Assembly: GCA_947372535.1 (NCBI GenBank)
Contig: CANBUA010000004.1
Coordinates: 1-41,334, forward strand
Reading direction: 5' to 3'
Source of the DNA: Burkholderiales bacterium
GTDB taxonomy: Bacteria > Pseudomonadota > Gammaproteobacteria > Burkholderiales > Burkholderiaceae
Length of the DNA stretch: 41,334 nt
Shown in pieces: positions 34,929-41,334 of the stretch. The notes beneath the pieces were generated by a model. The model ran no database searches, was not told the origin of the DNA, and saw nothing but the letters and a program-made list of their open reading frames with translations. The position numbers were made by a program, and so were the translations under genes. Numbering within the stretch: the first letter of the stretch is position 1; the number at the start of each line of letters is the position of its first letter.

Positions 34929-36191
34929 TCACGTTGCTCTGAGCTTGGTGGGCTTCTTGCGGCGGCCCAGGCCAGCCTGCTTGGCGATGAATTTGATGAA
35001 GACCCACAGCGCCGATTCAGTTGGCACGGGTGGCTGACCCTGCCCAATGCGCTTGAGCTGGCCGGTGTACCAAGTCACCTCCATCAGGCCCATCTTGTCG
35101 ATGAAACCAATGCCGGTCTTGATGGGCTTGACGGTCTGCGTCGGGTTCTCACCCATGAGCAGGCGCTGGCAGACATCGGGCTCGATGGCCATGACACGCG
35201 CGATGCCCACCATGTCCACCGCCCCTGAATCGATGGCCTGCGCCATGGCCTGCGCGGTGCGGAAGCCGCCCGTCACGACCAGCGGAATCGACACGGCCTG
35301 GCGGGCTTTTTCAGCGAAGGCCAGGAAGTAGGCCTCGCGCTTGACTGTGCTGTCCTTGGCGGGCTCACGGCTGGCCTTGGCGCCCGTCATCGCAGGCGCC
35401 TCATACGTGCCGCCAGAGATCTCGACCAGGTCGATGCCGGCTTGCGCCAAAGCACGGATGGTGTCCAGCGACTCTTCTTCAGTGAAGCCGCCTTTCTGGA
35501 AATCGGCCGAGTTGAGCTTGATGCCGATGGGGAACGACGGCCCCACCTGCTCACGCATGGCTTGGACCACGGCCAGCACGAAGCGCCGACGCTTCTCTGG
35601 CGTACCGCCCCAGTCATCCGTGCGGCGGTTGTGATGCGGCGACAGGAACTGACTGACCAGATAGCCATGCGCACCATGGATCTGCACGCCCGAAAAACCT
35701 GCGCGCTTGACCACACCGGCGGCATTCGCGAAGCGCTGCACCAGGCCATGCACCTCGGCATCGGTCAACTCGCGCGGCGTGGGAAAGAAGGCTTGCATCT
35801 CAGACCGAAACGGCACGGCCGATGGCGAGACGTTTTCCTTGTTCAGACCCTTGGGCGCTTGCTTGCCTGGGTGGTTGAGTTGCACCCAGCACTGCGTGCC
35901 ATGTTGCGTGGCGGCCTGGGCCCAGGCCTTGAGCTGTTCGAGGTGCGCGTCATCTTCGATCACCACATTGCCGGGCTCGCCAACGGCACGGCGGTCGATC
36001 ATCACGTTGCCCGTCACGCACAGGCCCACGCCGCCCTGTGCCCATGCGCCATACAAGCGCACCAGCTCAGGCGTGGCTGATCCATCGCGGCGCCCGAGCG
36101 CTTCGCTCATGGCCGATTTGAGAAGGCGGTTCTTGATCACGGTGCCGTTGGGCAGCGTCAAGGTTTGCGACAAGACTGCTTGGGGGGTCAT
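34929..36191 (-). CDS. NADH:flavin oxidoreductase / Old Yellow Enzyme family
   Basis: A predicted FMN-dependent TIM-barrel enzyme of 420 aa. Motifs: NRLLKSAMSE near residue 21, VQLNHPGKQAP, GFSGVQIHGAHGYLVSQFL (substrate His-x-x-His), SPHHNRRTDDWGGTPE (FMN/signature region), EISGGTYEAPA and PLVVTGGFRT (phosphate-binding). It lacks the C-terminal pyridine-nucleotide domain and the iron-sulfur Cys cluster of 2,4-dienoyl-CoA reductase, so it is a stand-alone ene-reductase type. The tail ends in a Lys/Arg-rich stretch. Physiological substrate unknown. The glycosyltransferase follows one base after its stop. Confidence 0.9.
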   Translation of the reverse strand: MTPQAVLSQTLTLPNGTVIKNRLLKSAMSEALGRRDGSATPELVRLYGAWAQGGVGLCVTGNVMIDRRAVGEPGNVVIEDDAHLEQLKAWAQAATQHGTQCWVQLNHPGKQAPKGLNKENVSPSAVPFRSEMQAFFPTPRELTDAEVHGLVQRFANAAGVVKRAGFSGVQIHGAHGYLVSQFLSPHHNRRTDDWGGTPEKRRRFVLAVVQAMREQVGPSFPIGIKLNSADFQKGGFTEEESLDTIRALAQAGIDLVEISGGTYEAPAMTGAKASREPAKDSTVKREAYFLAFAEKARQAVSIPLVVTGGFRTAQAMAQAIDSGAVDMVGIARVMAIEPDVCQRLLMGENPTQTVKPIKTGIGFIDKMGLMEVTWYTGQLKRIGQGQPPVPTESALWVFIKFIAKQAGLGRRKKPTKLRAT

Positions 36192-36460
36192 CGAATGGAT
36201 CCTGGGTGACTGGTCATGGCAACACGCGCCACATTGAACACCAAAACCCGGGCCATACCGCCCTGGGAAGGTGCATTGGCCTCTCCTGGGTGGCGCATGA
36301 GGAAAAATCTTTGATGCACAGGGGCGACAAACCCGTATTCATGCTGGTTTTCAGAGGGAAGTGGCATTACCATGTGCCTCGCTGAGTCTCCTGAGGAACG
36401 TTGCGAAGCAGCACCGCCCAGAGACCATGTTCAGATCTGACCTCGATGGAGTGAATACCC

Positions 36461-36811
36461 ATGGCAACTGCGAAGAAGGCTCCGGCCAAGAAGGCCGCCC
36501 CGGCCGCTACCAAAGTCCCTGCTGCTAAAAAAGCAGCTCCCGCCAAGAAGGTCGCCGCCAAGCGCACGCCGAGCGCGGCCTTCATGAAAGCACTGACCCC
36601 CAGCCCGGCTTTGGCCGCGATTGTGGGTGCTCAGCCGCTGCCTCGCACCGAGGTGACCAAGAAGGTGTGGGAGTACATCAAGAAGCACAATCTGCAAGAT
36701 GCCGCCAACCGGCGCAACATCAATGCAGACGACAAGCTCAAGGTGATCTTCAAGAAGGCTCAAGTCTCGATGTTCGAGATGACCAAGCTGATCAGCGACC
36801 AACTGAGCTGA
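36461..36811 (+). CDS. SWIB/MDM2-domain protein with histone-H1-like N-terminus
   Basis: A predicted protein of 116 aa. The first about 40 residues are Ala/Lys/Pro repeats (AKKAPAKKAAP-like), like bacterial H1-type DNA-binding tails. Residues about 45-114 are a SWIB domain: TPSPALAAIVGAQPLPRTEV, VWEYIKKHNLQD, RRNINADDKLKVIF and MFEMTKLISDQL. Such small SWIB proteins are common in beta-proteobacteria and chlamydiae; they are probably nucleoid-associated. Monocistronic, between a 269-base upstream gap (no gene seen) and a strong terminator. Confidence 0.95.
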   Translation: MATAKKAPAKKAAPAATKVPAAKKAAPAKKVAAKRTPSAAFMKALTPSPALAAIVGAQPLPRTEVTKKVWEYIKKHNLQDAANRRNINADDKLKVIFKKAQVSMFEMTKLISDQLS

Positions 36812-36840
36812 TCACACCAGGGTCACACCTGGTGCTCACG

Positions 36841-36868
36841 AAACCCGGCTCAGGCCGGGTTTTTTTTC
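36841..36868 (+). terminator. rho-independent terminator of the SWIB gene
   Basis: Stem AACCCGGC/GCCGGGTT with a four-base loop (36842-36861), followed by a T-run on the plus strand. It lies about 30 bases after the SWIB stop. The stop codon and final codons of the convergent sensor kinase are inside it. Confidence 0.92.
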
Positions 36869-38346
36869 GGCAACTCGATGATGAACTGCGTGCCGCCACC
36901 GGCCCGCGTCTGACAGCGCACCTGGCCGCCATGACGCAGGGCGATCTGCCGCACCAGGCTCAGGCCCAAGCCGACACCACCGGCGTGCTCGGCATGGCCA
37001 GGCAAGCGGTAGAAGGGCTCGAAGATGCGCTCCCATTGTTCGGGCGGCACACCCGGGCCTCGGTCGGACACGGTGATCACGATGCGGCCGGGCGTTGAGG
37101 CCAAGCCGACCTCCACATCGGCGAGCTCATTGCCCACATGGCCATAGCGGCGGCCGTTCTCCAGCAGGTTGCGCACGGCGCGGCGCACCAGCCGCTCATC
37201 GGCCAGGCACTCCAGTTGCGCCGTGGTCGGATCGGCCACCACCTGTGCGCCCGTGCGATGCGCTTCCTCGGTGACCAGGCCCAGCAAATCCACCGGGTTG
37301 AGTTCCAGTTCGGATTTGGCATCGAGGCGGCTGGCCAGCAGCACTTCTTCAACGAGTGCGTCGAGTTCGCGGATGTCCTCGTGGATCTCTTGTTTGAGTT
37401 TGTCGGCACGATCGGGCGGCATGTCGCCCATCATGGCCAGGGCCATCTTCATGCGCGCCAAGGGCGAGCGCAACTCGTGGCTGGCATTGGCCAACAAGCT
37501 GCGGTGCGCCGTGACCAATTCTTCAATGCGTTGGGCGGCCTGGTTAAAGCTGTGCGCCACATCGGCCACCTCGTCGCGCCCCTCGACCTCGACACGGTGT
37601 TGCAACTGCCCTTCGCCGAATCGCTCGACACCTTGCCGCAAAGCCTGCAGGCGCCGCGTGAGCCGATTGGCCACGGGCCAGGCACCCAGGGCCACGGCCG
37701 CGAACACCAGCACCAGCATGACGCCCAAACCCTGCGCGCCAGTGGCCCAGCCAGGCGGCAGCATCCAGGCCAATGGGGTCAGCCACGGGTCCTCACGCGG
37801 TGACATCAATGGCGGGCGACCCGGCAATGCGCCGGCAGGCCTGTGAACCTCGGCCAATTCGGGGTGATCACCAACACCACCGCCGCGCCGTCCATTGCCG
37901 TCATCGAGGTCCTGATGGGGGCGGGGGCCGCCACCATTGCCACCCGGCGGGCCAGGCCGCATCACCCACAACACACGCCCGTCCGTGAACACCGCGCGGT
38001 ACATGCGCTGCGCATCCTGAGAGCGCAGCAGACGCTCGGTCAACAAGGGGGAGGTGGCGATGCGCTGACCCGTCGGGTTGTCCAGCGCCATGGGCAAACG
38101 CAGGCGCTGTGACCAGTCCAGCAAGGCATCACGCTGGACGGCATCGGGCGCCAAGGCGTCCGGCAAGCTGTTTTCGAGCAACTCGGCCCAGGCCAAGGCG
38201 CGGTCCCTGGCCGAGGCATTTTGCTGCGTCATGAAATGAATGCGCTCGCGCTCGATGTTGCGCTGCGCGAGCCAACCAGTCACCAAGGCGAACAGCAACA
38301 AGACGGTCACCACCGCCAGGTAAATCCTCAGCGCCAGGGTCTTCAT
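36850..38346 (-). CDS. CpxA/RstB-like sensor histidine kinase
   Basis: A predicted inner-membrane protein of 498 aa. Transmembrane helix 1 at about residues 7-27, a periplasmic domain (about 28-204), helix 2 at about 205-228, HAMP (ANRLTRRLQALRQGVERFG), H-box SLLANASHELRSPLARMKM (phospho-acceptor His at about 288), N box (RNLLENGRRYG), G1 (DRGPGVP), F (IFEPFYR) and G2 (GVGLGLSLV). The periplasmic domain contains a Gly/Pro/Arg/Asp-rich low-complexity stretch (GPPGGNGGGPRP). It overlaps the regulator gene by four bases (ATGA) and is the last gene of the spy-like/regulator/kinase operon. The final residues KKNPA are encoded by the terminator of the SWIB gene. Confidence 0.92.
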   Translation of the reverse strand: MKTLALRIYLAVVTVLLLFALVTGWLAQRNIERERIHFMTQQNASARDRALAWAELLENSLPDALAPDAVQRDALLDWSQRLRLPMALDNPTGQRIATSPLLTERLLRSQDAQRMYRAVFTDGRVLWVMRPGPPGGNGGGPRPHQDLDDGNGRRGGGVGDHPELAEVHRPAGALPGRPPLMSPREDPWLTPLAWMLPPGWATGAQGLGVMLVLVFAAVALGAWPVANRLTRRLQALRQGVERFGEGQLQHRVEVEGRDEVADVAHSFNQAAQRIEELVTAHRSLLANASHELRSPLARMKMALAMMGDMPPDRADKLKQEIHEDIRELDALVEEVLLASRLDAKSELELNPVDLLGLVTEEAHRTGAQVVADPTTAQLECLADERLVRRAVRNLLENGRRYGHVGNELADVEVGLASTPGRIVITVSDRGPGVPPEQWERIFEPFYRLPGHAEHAGGVGLGLSLVRQIALRHGGQVRCQTRAGGGTQFIIELPKKNPA

Positions 38347-39059
38347 TGATCAGCGTCTTGCTTCTTCGCAAAAACGTAGCCGACGCCACGGACAGTGAGG
38401 ATGCGTTGCGGGTTCTTGGGATCGTCCTCGATCGCGGCCCGGATGCGCGAGATGTGCACGTCAATGGAGCGATCGAAGGCTTCCAGGGGATGGCCTTTGA
38501 GCGAATCCATGATCTGGTCGCGGCTGAGCACACGGCCCGGGTGCCGCGCCAGCACGGTCAGCAAATCGAACTGGTAGGACGTGAGGTCGCAGGGCTTGCC
38601 ATCGAGCCTGACCTGGCGCAAGCCATTGTCGATCTCGATGCGGCCCAGGCGCCAGACGTCTTCTTCGCCCTGCACGGCCGTGCTTCGCCGCAGCAAGGCC
38701 CTCACCCGTGCGAGCAACTCGCGTGGCTCGAAGGGCTTGGGCAGGTAGTCATCAGCCCCCAACTCCAGCCCGACGATGCGGTCCGTGGGCTCGCCCCGGG
38801 CGCTGAGCATGAGCAGCGGCAGCGACCGCGTTCGCGGTGCCGAGCGCAACTCCCTGCACAGGTCCAGACCATCGCCATCAGGCAGCATCAAATCGAGCAC
38901 CAGCGCGTCACAGGCCTGTCGGGCCAGCAGCTCCCGCCCGGCGACCAGGCTGGGGGCTGTGGACACCTGGTAGCCGTGACTGCGCAGGTAATCACCCACC
39001 ATGGCGCTCAGGCGCATGTCATCGTCGATCATCAAGATGTGTTCGCTCATGTCAACCAT
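38343..39059 (-). CDS. OmpR-family response regulator (CpxR-like)
   Basis: A predicted protein of 238 aa. ATG 39059 has GGAG nine bases upstream; ATG 39050 (MSEHILMIDDD) is a close alternative. Receiver: MIDDD near residues 10-14, phospho-acceptor Asp56 in LVLDLMLPDGDG, LSARGEPTDRIVGLELGADDYLPKPFEPREL. Winged-helix DNA-binding domain: LTSYQFDLLTVLARHPGRVLSRDQ-like segment, then DRSIDVHISRIR and ILTVRGVGYVF. The sequence pattern is CpxR/RstA-like. Coupled to the kinase downstream and 53 bases after the Spy-like gene, so likely co-transcribed with both. Confidence 0.94.
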   Translation of the reverse strand: MVDMSEHILMIDDDMRLSAMVGDYLRSHGYQVSTAPSLVAGRELLARQACDALVLDLMLPDGDGLDLCRELRSAPRTRSLPLLMLSARGEPTDRIVGLELGADDYLPKPFEPRELLARVRALLRRSTAVQGEEDVWRLGRIEIDNGLRQVRLDGKPCDLTSYQFDLLTVLARHPGRVLSRDQIMDSLKGHPLEAFDRSIDVHISRIRAAIEDDPKNPQRILTVRGVGYVFAKKQDADQ

Positions 39060-39112
39060 TGTGGCGTGCTCCGGCGTCGGTTCTAAAGGCGGGCTGAAAA
39101 CAGGGGCTTTCG

Positions 39113-39766
39113 TCAGCTCTTGGGGCCGCCGGTTCGCTCACGCTGCTCGCGGTGCTTTTCCTGCCATTGCTCACGCTTGGCTTGGCGCTCCTTCATGTGC
39201 TCACCCAATTGCGCACGCTGCTCCGGCGTCAACACGTTGGCGCTGTCCAGTGTCGCCACGAGCAAGCGCTTGCTGATCGCCGCATGCTGGGCCTCCATCT
39301 TCTGACGCAGGGCTTCGGCCGCGGCGGCATCTACCTTTGGCTGCACCAGGAGGTTGAGCGATTGTTGACGCAGTTGTTGTGACGACTCGCGCAGCTTGTC
39401 CACATCGGCGCGCGCAGCATCGGCAATGGTGCGGATCTGCTGACGCTGGGCATCCGTGGCCTTGACCTCGTCCAACATGCGATCAAGCCTGGGGCCACCC
39501 AGCAGCAGACCACCACCTTCAGGGCCGCCAGGGCGGTGCATGACACGGTGGAAATCCGCGCCGCGTGGGCCATGGCGGTGAGCCTGGTCGCCCCGGGGCG
39601 CATCAGACGCAGCCTGACTGTCTGCCGCAGGACGTTCGGCCCAGGCGCTGACACCCGAGCCGGCTGCGATGAGGCCAGCGGCCACGGTCAGCACAGCGAC
39701 GCCGCCACGCACCCAGGGCGCATGCAGCACGGCAGAGACTTTGGATGAAGATTCTTTCGACGACAT
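39113..39766 (-). CDS. Spy/CpxP-like periplasmic LTxxQ-family protein
   Basis: A predicted protein of 217 aa. ATG 39766 has GAGGAGA seven bases upstream. A signal-peptide-like hydrophobic stretch (VRGGVAVLTVAAGLIAAGSG) with AWA cleavage near residue 43 is followed by a His/Gly/Pro/Arg-rich segment (HRHGPRGADFHRVMHRPGG). The remainder is mostly alpha-helical with the degenerate LTxxQ motif KATDAQRQQI and the clear motif LTPEQRAQL, then a charged tail. Spy and CpxP are periplasmic chaperones; CpxP also quiets CpxA. Here it sits at the head of a regulator-kinase operon, so a feedback role is a reasonable inference. The His-rich segment may bind metal. Confidence 0.85.
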   Translation of the reverse strand: MSSKESSSKVSAVLHAPWVRGGVAVLTVAAGLIAAGSGVSAWAERPAADSQAASDAPRGDQAHRHGPRGADFHRVMHRPGGPEGGGLLLGGPRLDRMLDEVKATDAQRQQIRTIADAARADVDKLRESSQQLRQQSLNLLVQPKVDAAAAEALRQKMEAQHAAISKRLLVATLDSANVLTPEQRAQLGEHMKERQAKREQWQEKHREQRERTGGPKS

Positions 39767-39920
39767 GGAAATGTCTCCTCGGCATTGGCGAGAAAGCACC
39801 ATGCCTTCTCTGTCCATGTCTTCATATTGCGCGGTGTGGGTTAAGCGGCTGTGGGGTAGCGGTAAAGATCTGTGAAACGAGGACAGGCCAATGTGAACAG
39901 GGCTTTCCCAAAGAAAAGTG

Positions 39921-39934
39921 TGAGGTTTGCCTCA
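39921..39934. promoter_or_regulatory. short inverted repeat upstream of the FlxA-like gene
   Basis: TGAGGTTTGCCTCA, two five-base arms around four bases, about 110 bases before ATG 40045 and inside the 278-base gap between the Spy-like and FlxA-like genes. Could be an operator or chance. The gap otherwise contains no gene. A TAAAG at 39975 resembles a flagellar sigma-28 -35 but lacks a -10 at the right distance. Confidence 0.25.
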
Positions 39935-40044
39935 TCCATCGTCACTTTGATCGATTGAAAAGAGGGGGGATTTGTAAAGTTGTTTCAGGATCAAGGCTGC
40001 CCGACGAAAAACACGACAAGCGTCACCGGAAAGGGGGGCAAATC

Positions 40045-40422
40045 ATGAACATCACTGCCATTTCAGCCGTCAGTAGCAGCTCGACCGTCGCCTCCGAAGG
40101 CGATCAAACTGCTGCCCTTCAAAAACAGCTCGCCTCGCTGGAAAAGCGCCTGGCCGATGCCCAGAAGTCCGCCGACACCGCCGGCGCCGTGGCACGAGAG
40201 CAGCGAATCGCACAGCAAATTGCCTCGCTGCAGAATCAGCTGGCCGAACTGGCGCAGCAGGCTTCAGAGAAAGCCCAAACCAAGTCGACAGGCAAAAACC
40301 AGGTCGAGCAGCAAGACAAGCAGAAGTCGCAGTTCAGCCAGGAAGAGAGAAGCAACCAGGCGCGGGCCAAGGCCAAGGCCGAGGGCTCTCAGGTCGGCAC
40401 GAACGTCGACACCTACGTCTAG
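40045..40422 (+). CDS. FlxA-like small coiled-coil protein
   Basis: A predicted protein of 125 aa. ATG 40045 has AAGGGGGG upstream; the longer open frame to 39745 is rejected. Starts MNITAISAVSSSS; a coiled coil (about residues 28-75: LQKQLASLEKRLADAQKS, QRIAQQIASLQNQLAELAQQ) and a Lys/Gln/Ser-rich tail. This is the pattern of the FlxA-like family; FlxA in E. coli is a flagellar-regulon protein of unknown function. No flagellar genes are in the window. No signal peptide. Confidence 0.75.
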   Translation: MNITAISAVSSSSTVASEGDQTAALQKQLASLEKRLADAQKSADTAGAVAREQRIAQQIASLQNQLAELAQQASEKAQTKSTGKNQVEQQDKQKSQFSQEERSNQARAKAKAEGSQVGTNVDTYV

Positions 40423-40569
40423 CGCCCACGCCCTGACGCCCCCTTTTGCCGCGTGTGTGCTGTGAAAGCGCCCACGCGGCATTGGCTTTTGTTTCGCGAA
40501 ATCATCACGAACGTAAAGAGGGATGAAGACGGCGTTCGCCTACATACTTGCCTGTGCAAGGAGTGCACT

Positions 40570-40683
40570 ATGAAGTCATGTATTACACGAGGACATGACC
40601 ATGAAGCAACGCACACTCACCCTCTTGATTGGCGCATCCCTGTCGCTGTCGTCTCTCGCCATGGCCCAGGATCGCGACCATGA
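40570..40683 (+). CDS. possible small upstream ORF overlapping the RcnB-like gene (His-rich)
   Basis: ATG 40570 has a perfect AAGGAG six bases upstream (40558-40563). The 37-aa product starts MKSCITRGHDHEATHTHPLD, with five histidines within about 10 residues. It reads in a different frame from the RcnB-like gene and overlaps its start at 40601. It may be a leader peptide, a translation-coupling device, or a chance product of the His/Asp-coding DNA. The ribosome-binding site is better than that of many genes here, which is the reason for reporting it. Low confidence. Confidence 0.3.
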   Translation: MKSCITRGHDHEATHTHPLDWRIPVAVVSRHGPGSRP

Positions 40684-40984
40684 CCATGACCGTCGCGGCG
40701 ATCGCCATGACGACCGTCGATCCGAACAGCGGTATGACCATCGTCACGACGGCCCACCTGCGCGGGTCGTGGTGCGCGAACGTGGCGCCGGGCCGCGTCA
40801 CGATTTCTACCGTGGCCGTCAATTGCCGCGGGAATACCGGGAGCGCCGCTACGTGGTCCAAGACTGGCACGGACGGCATCTCAGCGCGCCACCGCGTGGC
40901 TACCACTGGGTGCAGACCGGCAACGACTATGTGCTGGTGAGCATCGTCAGCGGGATCATTGCCCAGGTGCTCTTGAGTCAGTGA
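40601..40984 (+). CDS. RcnB-family periplasmic protein
   Basis: A predicted protein of 127 aa. ATG 40601 has CGAGGA seven bases upstream; ATG 40595 is too close to it. Signal peptide KQRTLTLLIGASLSLSS, cleavage after MAMA-like SLAMA. The mature N-terminus is very rich in Asp, His and Arg (DRDHDHDRRGDRHDDRR), then PREYRERRYVVQDW, and the RcnB-like C-terminal part APPRGYHWVQTGNDYVLV. RcnB in E. coli is a periplasmic Ni/Co homeostasis protein. The Asp/His-rich head suggests metal binding; family membership is clear but metal is unknown. Followed by a bidirectional terminator. Confidence 0.85.
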   Translation: MKQRTLTLLIGASLSLSSLAMAQDRDHDHDRRGDRHDDRRSEQRYDHRHDGPPARVVVRERGAGPRHDFYRGRQLPREYRERRYVVQDWHGRHLSAPPRGYHWVQTGNDYVLVSIVSGIIAQVLLSQ

Positions 40985-40995
40985 TGACTTAAAGC

Positions 40996-41032
40996 AAAAA
41001 ACCCCAGGTGAATCAATCACTTGGGGTTTTTT
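40996..41032. terminator. bidirectional terminator between RcnB-like gene and tRNA-Ser
   Basis: Arms AAAACCCCAGGTGA and TCACTTGGGGTTTT with a five-base loop. T-runs lie on both sides, so it can end the RcnB-like transcript on the plus strand and the tRNA transcript on the minus strand. Confidence 0.9.
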
Positions 41033-41037
41033 AACCT

Positions 41038-41128
<91 letters not shown>

Positions 41129-41205
41129 GGAAAACTGGGGCCACCGTGGTCATCGGTGTAGCCGCGCACTATAGCATGGATCCACACCCATCAGATGCCT
41201 GACCC

Positions 41206-41334
<129 letters not shown>

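Noticed and set aside
39975..40000. Sigma-28 (FliA) promoter before the FlxA-like gene
   Set aside because: TAAAG is present, but the nearest GCCCGA-like element is about five bases too far for a normal spacing.

Overview
The window is a high-GC chromosomal segment from a betaproteobacterium, most likely order Burkholderiales (Comamonadaceae/Aquabacterium-like). This is inferred from the Fur / BamE-DapB-ExbBD layout, the PtsN-HprK pair, a PglL-type O-oligosaccharyltransferase, an H1-like SWIB protein and overall codon use. No prophage, insertion sequence or CRISPR array is visible. Most of the segment is core or near-core housekeeping DNA.

Layout. 1-2.1 kb: the tail of a GreA/GreB-fold gene converges on ilvD (branched-chain amino acid synthesis). 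2.5-14.3 kb: the accessory part of the window, four tightly packed plus-strand genes, all with predicted signal peptides and three with recognisable DUF11-type beta-sandwich modules. They are a 186-aa secreted protein, an 866-aa repeat protein, a 1957-aa protein with DUF11, SdrD-B-like and invasin-like domains followed by a C-terminal outer-membrane beta-barrel, and a 929-aa protein with a TadG-like segment, SdrD-B-like modules and a terminal DUF11. 14.5-16.7 kb: a two-component pair with its own promoter, in which the response regulator has an N-terminal HTH/BetR-like region and a C-terminal receiver. 16.8-20.9 kb: purT, a Crp/Fnr regulator, a lone HigA-type antitoxin and AMP nucleosidase. 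21.0-24.2 kb: a bamE-dapB-exbB-exbD operon divergent from fur. 24.2-26.4 kb: hprK, ptsN and hpf (the nitrogen-PTS side of the usual rpoN cluster, without rpoN). 26.6-29.7 kb: MFS transporter, a cytosolic-looking amidase and a TetR regulator. 29.8-36.2 kb: PglL-like ligase, moaC, bepA-like metalloprotease, a glycosyltransferase and an Old Yellow Enzyme. 36.5-41.3 kb: SWIB protein, a Cpx-like module (Spy/CpxP-like protein, OmpR-type regulator, sensor kinase), a FlxA-like protein, an RcnB-like protein, tRNA-Ser(CGA) and the 3' end of serS.

How the genes work together. Envelope biology is the common theme: the surface-protein operon, BamE and a BepA-like protease for outer-membrane assembly, ExbBD, a Cpx-like stress module and a protein O-glycosylation ligase. 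The best candidate for an undescribed system is the four-gene DUF11/beta-barrel operon, possibly with the adjacent two-component pair. The operon structure and domain order are read from sequence. A shared surface or adhesin-like function is inference.
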